Assembly: GCF_003626755.1 (NCBI RefSeq)
Contig: NZ_RBCJ01000003.1
Coordinates: forward strand, 103,859-167,858
Length of the DNA stretch: 64,000 nt
Origin: Ulvibacterium marinum
GTDB lineage: Bacteria > Bacteroidota > Bacteroidia > Flavobacteriales > Flavobacteriaceae
Direction of reading: 5' to 3'
Part shown: piece by piece, positions 47,001 through 56,838 of the stretch
How positions within the stretch are numbered: position 1 is the first letter of the stretch
Layout of the letters: each line of letters starts with the position of its first letter
Position numbers and translations under genes: made by a program
The notes under the pieces: generated by a model
What the model saw: only the letters and a program-made list of their open reading frames with translations
The model's database searches: none
What the model was told of the DNA's origin: nothing

Positions 47001-47631
47001 ATTACTCAAAAAATATCCTAATGCCGTGATTTATGCGCACAGAGCACAATGGAAACCCATAAGTGATACAGATCCAACCCCTGACAGAAATCAAGAAAGA
47101 GAATTGGTACCCATACCCGATGACCTAGAAAACAACCCACCTAGGGATACGGTTAAAACACCACTCTATGAAGCCAAAGTGGATCCTGATATTTATTTCT
47201 TTGGATTTGACCTTACAGCGGAAGAAGCTCAAGGTATGACAGAGGGAGAACCTGCTGATTTGGAGGATCGTGCCGGATGGTTCTTTGTGATAAAAGAACG
47301 GCCAGGAGAACCTCGCTTCGGATTGGATATTGGTACTACCGAAGAAGGAGAATTAGAGGTATGGAACGATATGGCCTGGGGAAATGTTACCCCTGCGGTT
47401 GACCCGGCAACGGCCAATGGAAAATTTCTTCAAATAACCTCCGCAACACAAGATATAGATGTCAACACCAATCCTTTAGAGGACGATGACGACGAAAAAC
47501 TTGTACAACGTGAGGAAGACAAACAATTTACCTGGAATGAAGAAATGAATTCGGCGGAGCTTGCTTATATACTTTTTCAGGCTCCGGTAATGGTTGCTGT
47601 GCACGGCGCAGAAATGCTTCCAAAAACTTAA
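44023..47631 (+). CDS. Unrecognised 1202-aa protein with a central membrane hairpin
   Basis: No known domain recognised. Residues 1-640 are soluble, with motifs such as LRPWITLVVLEESEFE, LWAWAHVHV, IICPRRLEENKAYHAFLIPTFE and GRLAGLGLDV. Two adjacent transmembrane helices lie at about 651-674 and 682-705 (YLFLGIALLILLLLVIFV; GIAAFVALLLLFLFF). Residues 710-1202 are a second soluble part, rich in acidic residues. There is no signal peptide, so both large parts probably face the cytoplasm with the hairpin in the membrane. It is translationally coupled to the DUF6603 gene. I infer a structural or anchoring role within the cassette. Confidence 0.7.
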   Translation: MSKILSSYSFLPWIRQGIANQIQVEDHDPTVKLRAPITVDLSIKADGQVVNPPISQTVGLYGPADIIGIDSRAVVKTEPRNWITNFEPNYLASIDLIHKDYPWRYTPAKPDNKDRLRPWITLVVLEESEFENGKNMADRPLSYIDLKIAASEVFPPADQLWAWAHVHVNTDLIEDDLPNPDDPQTPIQRVISDPANQNQATQIKDDFEEFVGQDPDNTFSRIICPRRLEENKAYHAFLIPTFESGRLAGLGLDVEGIFDAEATLNATTSAWEDYAGKTEPASFPVYYQWYFRTGTVGDFEYLVRLLEPKPVDNRVGRWDMDVRNPGSNIEGIGDLDENGIPVNQLGGILRLGGALQVPVNSMSDTEKVEYNNYNEWAKTPYPREFQKQLAAFINLADDYSKDTAKTAHQNPQLSDKIISESAAENEPDPLITAPLYGRWHALTNRLLEAGDSIPDNNWVHELNLDPRFRVAAGFGTGIIQTNQEKYMEAAWEQIGKVIEANRQIRQAQLAQAVSKYWFNAHVKSLQKTNEGAFMWLTQPMQARVLSNGLTLEKNEEVLTVHHHVKTSKVPAVAFAPEMRKFMRPRGRMVKTLPFTKDIKPETALVDRINTGEVKPAPEKKVPKDLPTIEKVIPTLKPQNVPGFLMKWMEKHKWLKYLFLGIALLILLLLVIFVSPNISSFSIGLQTISGIAAFVALLLLFLFFRMLRWENEVDKADSLDPLEQTPEAVDDYESFPDFELTLPGDNVSFRPGTSDSNEGVRFKAAQRDVGEMMQGHIEASFEPIKPQLNLQDISAATLRTIDPKVTIPGFVLNNKILIPDRIKLGLAKPEVFKEAMAYPEIDTPMYKPLIDISADLFLPNINLIEQNSISLLETNQKFIEAYMVGLNHEFARELMWREYLTDQRGSYFRQFWDVSEYLFDQEEIDKMLQQIGNDLGEDATPEEIAKKLKETIKERLKDIPVLHRWSKHSKLGSHDNREEPGDNEQEVVLVIRGELLKKYPNAVIYAHRAQWKPISDTDPTPDRNQERELVPIPDDLENNPPRDTVKTPLYEAKVDPDIYFFGFDLTAEEAQGMTEGEPADLEDRAGWFFVIKERPGEPRFGLDIGTTEEGELEVWNDMAWGNVTPAVDPATANGKFLQITSATQDIDVNTNPLEDDDDEKLVQREEDKQFTWNEEMNSAELAYILFQAPVMVAVHGAEMLPKT

Positions 47632-47649
47632 TTCCTAAATGCCTTAGAG

Positions 47650-50600
47650 ATGCCATTCAACGAAATTAAAAGTCAGCAATTAAATGAGTTCAGGAAACAA
47701 AAAGAACTCAGCGAAAAGGCGATATTTCTCGCCAATGAGCGAATTAAGAAGATCGAAGGGCAGCAAGAAGGCTTAAACAGGCGCTTTAACCCTCAGAACG
47801 ATGATGATGTTGCTTTTAATGACTCCCTGGCCTCCCTAAAAAGAACCGCAAGCTCTTTAATAACAGAGGAAAGGCGAAATCTTGCCCGTATTCAGGACGA
47901 CATGCTTATTGCCTGGCAGGATTTTCAAGGCTTCACAGACCCAAAAGAACACCTTAATCGCCTAGATAATCATTATCCCATTCTTCTCATGCCCCTTCGC
48001 ATTGAAACACGATTTAAGAAGGTAAAAAGAGATAATGGCAATTTGATTGACCAGCTTTGGGTTCGCATTTATCCGGATGATGCCGCTATTGACACTTTTG
48101 AAGAAACACTCTCTGAGTACGAAATTCGAGATGTTCAGACTTTTTGGACGGATTGGTGGGCAGCAGCCGGAGACGAAGGCTTACGGCGTGCCGCATGGAG
48201 GGCCTTAGTTGATGGTCATGGGCATGGCCGATCGCAATACATGATTGACCGTTACAAACCTGATAATTTTGAGGAAATATTAAAGTCCGGGGATGATTTG
48301 ACCGAACCCACGGTATTTCTGATTATTAATGAAAATAATGATATACAACCTGGGGAAAAATCTGCATTGTCACAGTTTTGGGAAGCAGTTTGGAAGGCTC
48401 AGCGAGATGCGGATAAAATAAAGGCTGCTAAAAACGATCTGGATAGCACACTTGGCGAAAGCAGGGCCACACAATTAGCGGAAGACAATATTCCTAAAAA
48501 TTTAAATGATGACCTTCCTGCCGTACCTGATGGAACAGAAATAGCTGTTGAAGTAATGTTCATCAATTTTTTACCTGATCTGCAAACGGAGTCACAAAAG
48601 GAATCTTGGTCTAAAGCTCCTCGAGTGCGAGTATTACCGGAACGACTCTATTTATTAGGGTATAGAAACGATGTGCTTGAAATAGAAGAATTAGGAAATG
48701 TTATTCCATTTCCACTGATAGTAGGACCTGATCCGAAAATGAAGGAAGAGGACCTTATTGAAATCCAAGGTACTGATGTAAAAGTCAGTGCTGATATGAA
48801 ATGGATGCTTGATTTCGAGGAAGCCGTTTCAAAAGGAATGGGTTTCAAGGTTGATCTTAGTCAGGCTCAGATTACGGAAGGATTCAACAAAATTTTTGTG
48901 CTGGGAGTAAAGATGAGCGCTACTCGTATGGATGGGAAAGAAGCACTGGAAGAACTGATACACAATCACTATTACGGAAATTCCGGCTTCAGCTTTTTGC
49001 CGGTGGGAACACCCACAAACAATACCCAGAATACACCCTCGGGATATACTGAGAACGAGGATGCCGATGAGTCCTTCGATCTTGTTTTTAAGCAGGAAGA
49101 GGAGCCAGAAACGGAAAATGACAAAAAGTGGTGGGCTAAATCGGACAGAAAGTGGTTTTGCGAGATGATGGGCATTTCCGAAACAGTGTTTGAAAACATG
49201 ATCAATACCGACGGGTTTGAGCAGCAGGAAGCCAGAGCCATGCATACTGCACTTTGGCCCACTACCTGGGGATATTATCTGGAAACCATGCTTAAACCGG
49301 CGTTAAAGGAGGAAGAAATTGAAAAGATACGATGGTATTTCAACCATTTTGTGGTGGGCAGGGGAACCATTCCTTCGGTAAGGATCGATGACCAGCCTTA
49401 TGGAATACTACCAACTACGGCATTTTCAAAGATCTCCTGGATCAATCCAAAGCAGTTACCAATTCCGGCAGATGTCGCCAATGAAATACCAACTGCATTC
49501 AACCGATTTTTTCCTATCCTACATTCAAAATTCAACATTGTTCAGCAAAGTTGGGAGGGCATGCTGAATAGCGTTTCATTTGTAAGCAAAGACAGTACAA
49601 AGGATCCGCATCAAATTATGCTTGATGTGCTGGGACTGCATGGAGGTTCTGTGGAATTTCATAATAGGATTGGCGAAAGCCTGAATCACCTATATAATTT
49701 ATGGCAATCCAGCCAGAAAGATATACCTAACTTTTTAGGATTCCTATATGGTTTCGGATCGAATACACCCGGGATGTCCGCTTTTGAACAATACTTCAAA
49801 GGGGGCATAAATCAGCAGCTCGGCTGGTTCATACTCACACAATTGGGGTATACCGGTAATGAAACACCTGAAATCCTGGAGAAACTGTTTGTGACCAATG
49901 CTGAAAAGTTAAATGGCCCTCTGATAGATGATGTACCTCTATCGGATAGTAACCCCATAAGAATTTATAGCAATGGTTTGGATGGAGTTACACCAGAAAA
50001 TTATATTCAATGGCTCATACGCGCTGCCGACACTTCCTTTGACAGCTTGCGGAAAGGTGAAGGCTTTATAGATAACAAAAGGCCCTCTGCCTTATTATAC
50101 CTCATGCTCAAGCACTCTCTGGAACAGAGTTTCTTTGAAGCCACACTACGGTTATACCAACTTAATGAAGTGCTCAGCAGCGAGGCCCTTCAACTTGCTA
50201 AAATTGAACCTGACTTTATACACATACGGGAAAAAACCAATACCGGGACTGACGATTTAATTGTCGCAGATAATTTGCAGGTGGCTAAGCCATTGGATAG
50301 CCCCTTCAGAAGTGAAAGCCGGTACAATCTGATGTATCAAAAGCAAGAGGCAATTACGGGCAATCCGGATATGCTTGTGGCAGATTTCATCCCTCAGGCT
50401 TTGAAAACCAAGCATTTTGCCACGCGATACCTGGCAGATCAATTGGATGCACTAAGGTTATTGGAAGCCACACCTACAAATCGACTTGAAAAATCGTTTG
50501 CAGAACACATTGATTGCGCTTCATATCGGTTTGATGCATGGAAATTCGGCGCAGTAAATTACCAGTTGAAAGCCATGCGTAATCAACCGGAAATTACTGA

Positions 50601-53478
50601 TGACAACGGAGAGATCAATGAAGAAGAGAACAACAATCAAGGCGTTTACATTGGAGCTTATGGCTGGTTGGAAAATGTGAAATCTGAAGGTAAAGAATTA
50701 AATATTAAAGATCTGGATCCTCAGCAGTCAGAGGTTTTTAAACCCACAGAAGATTCTCCGATCTACGAAGACAATACAAACTTGGGATTTATAAATGCAC
50801 CTTCCTTAAATCATGCGGTAACTGCTGCCATCCTTAGGAATGGGTATCTTTCAAGGGCTGGCGAGGAAAATGCAAATGTCTTTAATATTAACCTTTCATC
50901 AGCCCGAGTTAGAAAGGCCATCCAAGTTATAGAGGGAATTCAGAATGGTCAGAGCCTGGCTGCATTACTGGGCTATCAGTTCGAAAGGGGAATTCACGAC
51001 AATAATCAAAATGCCAACGTTGACCACTATGTCTTTAAAATTCGCCGGAAGTTCCCCTTAGCAGGGAATCAAATGAGCTCGACTTTCGAATCTGACGAAA
51101 ATATACCGATTGAGGCAATTGAAGCGAGAAATGTGGTCAATGGCCTTGAATTGATTGAATTTGCCGAGGCCGGTTTGGGTCCGAATGAAGAACCTGACTA
51201 TTTTGATGATCTGGGCTTAGTAGGAGTATCTAATACAGATAAGAAAATCATCGTAAATGAAATAAATAACATCCGGGATATCAACGATGCCGTAGCTGAT
51301 CTGGCTTTTGCCGAGAGTATTCATCAGGTGGCTCAGGGAAATATAGATCGGGCAGCCGGCACACTCGACACCTACAGCTCAGGAAACTATCCGCAGCTAC
51401 CCGAAGTTGTACAGACCCCACGTAGTGGTGTAAACCTGACCCACCGGGTAGGTCTGCAGATCAAGGCCAATGCAGACCCTTCGGTTGCAGGTTATACCCC
51501 CAGAGCAATGGGAGAACCTGGCTTGAACGAATTTCTAGCTGATATCCTGCCGGCATTAAGCACTATTCGATGCTACGTTAGTTTCCATCACAACGCATCC
51601 GGAAATGACATCACCGAGCATCCCATTAGTATGGCAGATCTCAACCTACAACCCATCGATTTGCTATTTCTTATTTCAGGCGACACCAGCCAGAACATGG
51701 ACAGTCTCGATGACATGGTCGTAAATCATACATTAAACACTGATTTTCCTGGTCCGGGCGGCCCAAAACCCCCTCGACCCGATGCAAAAATTGCAATTTC
51801 CTACTTTAAGGTGATCAGTGGGTTTGCATCAGTTTTTGAAATTGCTCCGCTAATAGGTCACCTAAAGGCGATTCTTTTACGCTCAAAGACTTTGCAGGCC
51901 AGTGATGTAATAAAGAGCAATGAAGCAGGAGATAGTACCAATTCGAACCAAAGTCTGAGCAAACAGCGGATCGATTTAATATTAGCGTATTTGAATACCC
52001 CCAAAACAGATCTCGATAATTATGTAAGCGCTCTGGAAACATCCCTGGGTGAAGGAGGCGACGATAACGCTACGATAATTAGTAACATTGATACCAATCT
52101 CACTGCTTTTGTTGACATATTGAATTCTATTGGCCTTCTAGGCCTACCTCAGACGGGAATTGGATTTGCATACGACTGGAGAAAAACACAACTAGAAGCG
52201 CTGTTTAAGAAGTTTAAAGAATTGGTCAAGGACTGGACCAATAAGGAGACTGAATATGCAGATTTACTCTCCGGTCTTAGTGCACTCCCAAGTGATGAAG
52301 AGAAAATAACACATTTGCTACAAATGGAAAGGGTAATTTCTACCATAGTGACCTTAGATCCTGGTACAGATCCTGTGGCATTCAAATCAACTGTAGTAGA
52401 CGTCAAAAAAGCTAGCTTCGACGCGCGAAAGGTGGATTTTGAAAACTACCTGGCTGCCGACCATACCACGGTTTCTGGAGCATTAACAGCTTCAGTAGCA
52501 CCCTTGTCTTATGCAGAATTTTATCTGAAAGCTACGGATACGAACGAGGTTAAAAAGGCCTGTTTGGCCATGGCAGATGAACTTCTTAACAAAGCCAAGT
52601 TGCTTCAGGCTGATTTAGGTAAGCGAATTGATGCCGTTACCGACTTGCTAACACAATATGCTGCTGAATCGAATCCCAAAAAACAAGTGACACTCCTTCA
52701 GGATGCTGGCAAAAAGCTCCTGGGTGAAGACTTTAAAATGATTCCATGGTTTGACCTGCCTGATGTGAATAAAGCAGAATGGCAAAATGGAATTGACAAA
52801 GTGGACGATTTGCTGGACTACCAGATCCAAACCTTGGAAAATCCTTTACCCGTGGATGACTGGTTCTATGGTGTTGCCAGGGTGCGCGAGAAAATAACCC
52901 ATATGGAACAGGCCGTTATCATGGCCGAGGGATTCAAATCCCAAACCATAACCCTCACTCCGGTGCAATTACCTTTCGCTGAGCCATATTGTTGGCTGGC
53001 CTTAGAGTTTGGTCATGAAGACGAGGACAAAAATAAACTCCTGACTAAAATATTTCGTGAGAACGATCACCTGTTGTATACAACCTGGTACCATGAATCA
53101 TTCAGTTCCTCGAACCAACAGTGCGGACTGATCATTGATGAATGGACGGAGATTGTTCCAACCGAGGAGGAAACTACAGGTGTTACTTTTCACTACGATA
53201 GGCCAAACTCAGAACCTCCACAATCCATGTTGTTGGCACTATCACCAAAAATAAATGATCGTGGCTGGCTTTGGGAAGATCTGGTGGATACCTTGCATGA
53301 AACACTTCATGAAGCCAAACTAAGGGCTGTGGAACCTGAGCAAATTGATCAGACCGGCTATGCCAATCTGTTACCGGCAACGGTATCGACGACGACAAAG
53401 TACCCTATTAGCATAATGCTGAATTATGCCTTGAACAATGAAAGATTTGCCAACATTCAAATAGCAGAAAATGAGTAG
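47650..53478 (+). CDS. Unrecognised 1942-aa protein of the cassette
   Basis: The largest protein in the window; no known domain recognised. N-terminal coiled coil (about 5-65), then HYPILLMPLRIETRF and LWVRIYPDDAAIDTFE near 110-145, RVRVLPERLYLLGYRND near 325, RIDDQPYGILPTTAF near 580, and a helical C-terminal third (about 1400-1800). No signal peptide, membrane helix or catalytic motif stands out. Gap of 18 bp from the gene before, overlap of 8 bp with the gene after. Size and helical content suggest a scaffold or large assembly partner. Confidence 0.7.
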   Translation: MPFNEIKSQQLNEFRKQKELSEKAIFLANERIKKIEGQQEGLNRRFNPQNDDDVAFNDSLASLKRTASSLITEERRNLARIQDDMLIAWQDFQGFTDPKEHLNRLDNHYPILLMPLRIETRFKKVKRDNGNLIDQLWVRIYPDDAAIDTFEETLSEYEIRDVQTFWTDWWAAAGDEGLRRAAWRALVDGHGHGRSQYMIDRYKPDNFEEILKSGDDLTEPTVFLIINENNDIQPGEKSALSQFWEAVWKAQRDADKIKAAKNDLDSTLGESRATQLAEDNIPKNLNDDLPAVPDGTEIAVEVMFINFLPDLQTESQKESWSKAPRVRVLPERLYLLGYRNDVLEIEELGNVIPFPLIVGPDPKMKEEDLIEIQGTDVKVSADMKWMLDFEEAVSKGMGFKVDLSQAQITEGFNKIFVLGVKMSATRMDGKEALEELIHNHYYGNSGFSFLPVGTPTNNTQNTPSGYTENEDADESFDLVFKQEEEPETENDKKWWAKSDRKWFCEMMGISETVFENMINTDGFEQQEARAMHTALWPTTWGYYLETMLKPALKEEEIEKIRWYFNHFVVGRGTIPSVRIDDQPYGILPTTAFSKISWINPKQLPIPADVANEIPTAFNRFFPILHSKFNIVQQSWEGMLNSVSFVSKDSTKDPHQIMLDVLGLHGGSVEFHNRIGESLNHLYNLWQSSQKDIPNFLGFLYGFGSNTPGMSAFEQYFKGGINQQLGWFILTQLGYTGNETPEILEKLFVTNAEKLNGPLIDDVPLSDSNPIRIYSNGLDGVTPENYIQWLIRAADTSFDSLRKGEGFIDNKRPSALLYLMLKHSLEQSFFEATLRLYQLNEVLSSEALQLAKIEPDFIHIREKTNTGTDDLIVADNLQVAKPLDSPFRSESRYNLMYQKQEAITGNPDMLVADFIPQALKTKHFATRYLADQLDALRLLEATPTNRLEKSFAEHIDCASYRFDAWKFGAVNYQLKAMRNQPEITDDNGEINEEENNNQGVYIGAYGWLENVKSEGKELNIKDLDPQQSEVFKPTEDSPIYEDNTNLGFINAPSLNHAVTAAILRNGYLSRAGEENANVFNINLSSARVRKAIQVIEGIQNGQSLAALLGYQFERGIHDNNQNANVDHYVFKIRRKFPLAGNQMSSTFESDENIPIEAIEARNVVNGLELIEFAEAGLGPNEEPDYFDDLGLVGVSNTDKKIIVNEINNIRDINDAVADLAFAESIHQVAQGNIDRAAGTLDTYSSGNYPQLPEVVQTPRSGVNLTHRVGLQIKANADPSVAGYTPRAMGEPGLNEFLADILPALSTIRCYVSFHHNASGNDITEHPISMADLNLQPIDLLFLISGDTSQNMDSLDDMVVNHTLNTDFPGPGGPKPPRPDAKIAISYFKVISGFASVFEIAPLIGHLKAILLRSKTLQASDVIKSNEAGDSTNSNQSLSKQRIDLILAYLNTPKTDLDNYVSALETSLGEGGDDNATIISNIDTNLTAFVDILNSIGLLGLPQTGIGFAYDWRKTQLEALFKKFKELVKDWTNKETEYADLLSGLSALPSDEEKITHLLQMERVISTIVTLDPGTDPVAFKSTVVDVKKASFDARKVDFENYLAADHTTVSGALTASVAPLSYAEFYLKATDTNEVKKACLAMADELLNKAKLLQADLGKRIDAVTDLLTQYAAESNPKKQVTLLQDAGKKLLGEDFKMIPWFDLPDVNKAEWQNGIDKVDDLLDYQIQTLENPLPVDDWFYGVARVREKITHMEQAVIMAEGFKSQTITLTPVQLPFAEPYCWLALEFGHEDEDKNKLLTKIFRENDHLLYTTWYHESFSSSNQQCGLIIDEWTEIVPTEEETTGVTFHYDRPNSEPPQSMLLALSPKINDRGWLWEDLVDTLHETLHEAKLRAVEPEQIDQTGYANLLPATVSTTTKYPISIMLNYALNNERFANIQIAENE

Positions 53479-55324
53479 CAGATTCGTAATAGATAATATG
53501 CAGACGGCACTAAATGATCGGTCATTTCACACTATTACAATGTGGAACAGGTTGGAAGGCCGTCCCCGAAAGGAAGATTTTGACAGGGCTCTCAAGGCTG
53601 AAATTCGCGATGCGCTGTGGATGCTCTCAAAACAATGGCAAATAGGCGAATTTATGGGTGATGATGCAGGATCTCCGGTGGGCGCAAAAATTCAGATTGC
53701 AACTACACGACTGAATAAGTATCGTGCAGCTAATCATCCTGCAAGACCATTCAACAATGATGTGCCTCTGGAAGCCATTGTTGAACAGCGGCCCGTACCC
53801 TATGAGTTTGAGGATGAGATATTCTCCCTGGATATACGGTTAATGATGGGAAGGCATTGGATAAAAATGCTTAAGAAGACACTTGGAGACCAAACGACTT
53901 TTTTTATTCAAAATAACTATACAATTACCGCACCGGCAGACCCTGACGAGAAAAAAGATGCATTTATTTTAGCACATCCTGAAGCCTGGCAAAAATTTGC
54001 TGCCGTAGCAGGCCGTCAAGTGGATGGATATAAAATATATAAGGACATAGACGGTGGTATCAACATTGGTTCTGGCAGCCCTGACGAGGCAGGAATTAAT
54101 GCACTGGCCCCGGCCTTTAAGAAGTGGGTGGAAGAATTTTTCCTTGAACCGGAGAAACCGGATGAAAATGCCTGGCTGCCATCTCGCTTGGAATACCAAT
54201 TTGCCTGCTCTGCTCCCAAAAAAGGAAGAGAAAAAGTATATGAAGCGGAGGAATATTATTCCGGACGATTGGATTGGTTTAATTTTTCCATAAATGATAA
54301 AATCGAAGAACTGGAGGTTACAGAACCGGTGGCCACTGATCTTGAAGGTGCCACGGTAAGCTCGCTCATACCGACCAATATCGATTTTGGGGGAATGCCA
54401 AATACCCGTTGGTGGACCTTTGAAGAAAGAAAGACTTATGTGGGCGACATAAAACCTAATACCATTGATATAGGTAAACTTCTTTTTACTGAATTTGCGC
54501 TTATATATGCCAATGATTGGTTCTTGATTCCTCATACAGTACAGGCTGGTACCATTTCTAATGTGGAAGGCCTGGTTGTAGCCAATGTCTTTGGAGAAAG
54601 GATATGGGTAGAACCTACAGGAACAGGGAAAGATGATGAATGGGAAGATCGATGGACCATGTTTACGATCGATAAAAAGGGGAAAGACCTGAAAGAAGCT
54701 GATAGCAGCTTGCTTATGCTGCCTACCGTACCAAAGATACAGGAAGGCCCGGCGATGGAACGTTTTATCATGGTTAGAGACGAAATTGCCAATATGGTCT
54801 GGGGAATTGAAATCGATATCACACTTCCTTCAGGCAAAAGGGACAAGGCGGCAGAAGCGGCAAGGGAATTGCTTACATTTTATAGGCGACTGATCCCCGC
54901 ACCGTCACAACCACAAAGTGAGGACGAAATAGCAGATATTCGCTATCAGATCATGAACTCAGTGCCGGAAAACTGGATTCCTTTTATTCCGGTCCACAAA
55001 GACAATGACAAGCGTGAAATTCAACTACAGCGAGCCTCTATGCCAAGAATTATTGAAGGTGACCCTGACGATCCTCAACGTATACGCCCCAGAACTGTTC
55101 TTTTACGGGAAGGGCTCGATAAGGATTCAAAGACAGCTTATTATATTCATGAAGAAGAAGTGCCACGAGCAGGAATTTCTGTAAGTCAGTCGTTTCAGCG
55201 TACACGCTGGTACGGGGGAAAGGTATTCAATTGGCTTGGTGCACGTAAGAAAACAGGCCGTGGTGAAGGCTCAAGCGGATTGGCATTTGATCAGATCCTG
55301 CCGGTTAAAAAGACCAGAAAGTAG
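53471..55324 (+). CDS. Unrecognised 617-aa protein closing the cassette
   Basis: No known domain recognised. Near the N-terminus is a distinctive segment, ALWMLSKQWQIGEFMGDDAG (about 48-67), followed by SPVGAKIQIATTRL. Later come PNTRWWTFEERKTYVGDIK and FALIYANDWFLIPHTV. No signal peptide or membrane helix; the C-terminus is basic (LPVKKTRK). It overlaps the 1942-aa gene by 8 bp and is the last cassette gene; the next gene is on the opposite strand. It presumably works together with the other four products. Confidence 0.7.
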   Translation: MSSRFVIDNMQTALNDRSFHTITMWNRLEGRPRKEDFDRALKAEIRDALWMLSKQWQIGEFMGDDAGSPVGAKIQIATTRLNKYRAANHPARPFNNDVPLEAIVEQRPVPYEFEDEIFSLDIRLMMGRHWIKMLKKTLGDQTTFFIQNNYTITAPADPDEKKDAFILAHPEAWQKFAAVAGRQVDGYKIYKDIDGGINIGSGSPDEAGINALAPAFKKWVEEFFLEPEKPDENAWLPSRLEYQFACSAPKKGREKVYEAEEYYSGRLDWFNFSINDKIEELEVTEPVATDLEGATVSSLIPTNIDFGGMPNTRWWTFEERKTYVGDIKPNTIDIGKLLFTEFALIYANDWFLIPHTVQAGTISNVEGLVVANVFGERIWVEPTGTGKDDEWEDRWTMFTIDKKGKDLKEADSSLLMLPTVPKIQEGPAMERFIMVRDEIANMVWGIEIDITLPSGKRDKAAEAARELLTFYRRLIPAPSQPQSEDEIADIRYQIMNSVPENWIPFIPVHKDNDKREIQLQRASMPRIIEGDPDDPQRIRPRTVLLREGLDKDSKTAYYIHEEEVPRAGISVSQSFQRTRWYGGKVFNWLGARKKTGRGEGSSGLAFDQILPVKKTRK

Positions 55325-55399
55325 CTAGGAGATATAAAGCCAGCACGATAAGAGTTGTTTGAAATCCGACTACAAACCATTTTAATGCCTTCCCTTGCT

Positions 55400-56533
55400 C
55401 TATTTATCTGAGAGCTGTCCAAGAAGCTCCCTGGTCTCTTCAAAAGAAACCAGGTCAAGGCAATCTTCCAGTCGGCCCCATTGAATAGATCGATTTTCGA
55501 GCACTTTATCTTGCTTTAGAAATTGCAAGCTAAAGAACTGGGCCTTTATTTTTTCTCCCTCAAATTTAAATTTCACTTTCCCCAGCGGAGCATCTATTTT
55601 AGCCCAAACCCCTGCTTCTTCCCTGATTTCCCGAACCGCAGTTTCTTCTGGGATCTCTCCATGCTCAATATGCCCTTTTGGTAAAACCCATTCTTCTTTA
55701 TCACTTCGTGAGCGAACCAACAAGTACTGTCTATTTTCCCCGTGGCCTCTGTAAACCACTCCACCTGCGTGGGTGAATTGCCCTTTCCTTGTATCGGCGT
55801 AACGTTCTGGAGTATCGGGCTTGTCCGCTTCCTGGATAATGACCGACCAATAAGCATGCTGTATGGCTTTTTTTCGCTGATCTATATAGCGCCATAAAGA
55901 GAGCAACATCAGGACTAAAACCATTGGAGAGACGTACCATGGTTTTCCTACGAGACTAAAGGGCAGGAGAACGGCCAGTACGACAAACAGGCTTCTGAAA
56001 AATTTAGAATTGGCCTCATAGCGTTCCAATTCGGCCAGGGCCGGAAGCGCCGTCATACTCAAGCGAATTTTACACCACTTAAAGGCATTGACGGTATTTC
56101 CAGCCTGTAAAGGATCCAGGGTAAGGGCCTTAAGCTCCAATATTTTTCCTAAGGCCTTGTCCATTCGGGAATCAAAATTTTGAGCGGCCAAAAAACGAAT
56201 CCATCGGGGGCTGAGCTTCTTTCCCCTGGCTAGGCGGCTCACTTGCCTGTGATAGGTGCCAGCTCTAATCCTGTCATACACATGATCATCCAGGAAAGCT
56301 GCGCCGATTAGGAAGATAAAGTGCCCCAGCAAATAACTTGCAAAAGCCACAAGGAGCCATTGTTCTGTTGGGTGAAGGTCTCCTAAGGAACCGCCAATAA
56401 AAGAGGAATAGGCCCAATCTTTAGTCAAGTATACTAACAGCGCTCCCGGTAAGAGAACAGAGAAAAAATCGATTATCCCTATATAGAACTTTCCTGGTTC
56501 AAAATTCATGAGCCGCCATTTATTAATAGCCAA
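55400..56533 (-). CDS. Membrane protein with C-terminal Nudix hydrolase domain
   Basis: 377 aa. Four predicted transmembrane helices (about 16-38, 58-80, 178-195, 200-215) precede a cytoplasmic Nudix domain (about 250-375). The Nudix box GHIEHGEIPEETAVREIREEAGV (287-309) matches GX5EX7REUXEEXGU fully. Such hydrolases cleave nucleoside diphosphate derivatives. A membrane-anchored version is uncommon. It faces the cassette convergently, so a functional link is not implied. Met9 is an alternative start. Confidence 0.8.
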   Translation of the reverse strand: MAINKWRLMNFEPGKFYIGIIDFFSVLLPGALLVYLTKDWAYSSFIGGSLGDLHPTEQWLLVAFASYLLGHFIFLIGAAFLDDHVYDRIRAGTYHRQVSRLARGKKLSPRWIRFLAAQNFDSRMDKALGKILELKALTLDPLQAGNTVNAFKWCKIRLSMTALPALAELERYEANSKFFRSLFVVLAVLLPFSLVGKPWYVSPMVLVLMLLSLWRYIDQRKKAIQHAYWSVIIQEADKPDTPERYADTRKGQFTHAGGVVYRGHGENRQYLLVRSRSDKEEWVLPKGHIEHGEIPEETAVREIREEAGVWAKIDAPLGKVKFKFEGEKIKAQFFSLQFLKQDKVLENRSIQWGRLEDCLDLVSFEETRELLGQLSDK

Positions 56534-56838
56534 AAGAGGCTAAAGTGAATCCGGGTTTGAATCATATAAGATACAAATAAAAAGTCTCTTGAAATGATTT
56601 GGGGATTGGGGGCTTACATTAAATTCCGCTTTCTAAAAGCGGCGCCAAATTCCGGTATCCGCTGATAGTTTGGATTGGCAAAACATTCGCTAAAGTTAAT
56701 GAAGAAGCTTCGGCTGGCAGGCCTTACTAATCTTTACCCTCTGAATCCTCAGCGAACAACGACCTTCCAAACTTGCACCCCACCGCCTTTTCCAGTATAT
56801 TAAAGGGTCAGGTAAAAGTCCAACCAAAAAAATAGAGA
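56534..56838. other. Intergenic region between Nudix and fulvocin C-like genes
   Basis: 305 bp between divergently transcribed genes. It must hold promoters for both, but no clear -7 element, palindrome or hairpin was identified. Confidence 0.4.

Noticed and set aside
37957..55324. Contractile injection system or prophage structural cluster
   Set aside because: Large tail-sized proteins suggested this, but no sheath, tube, baseplate, spike, AAA ATPase, terminase, integrase or lysis motif could be recognised.
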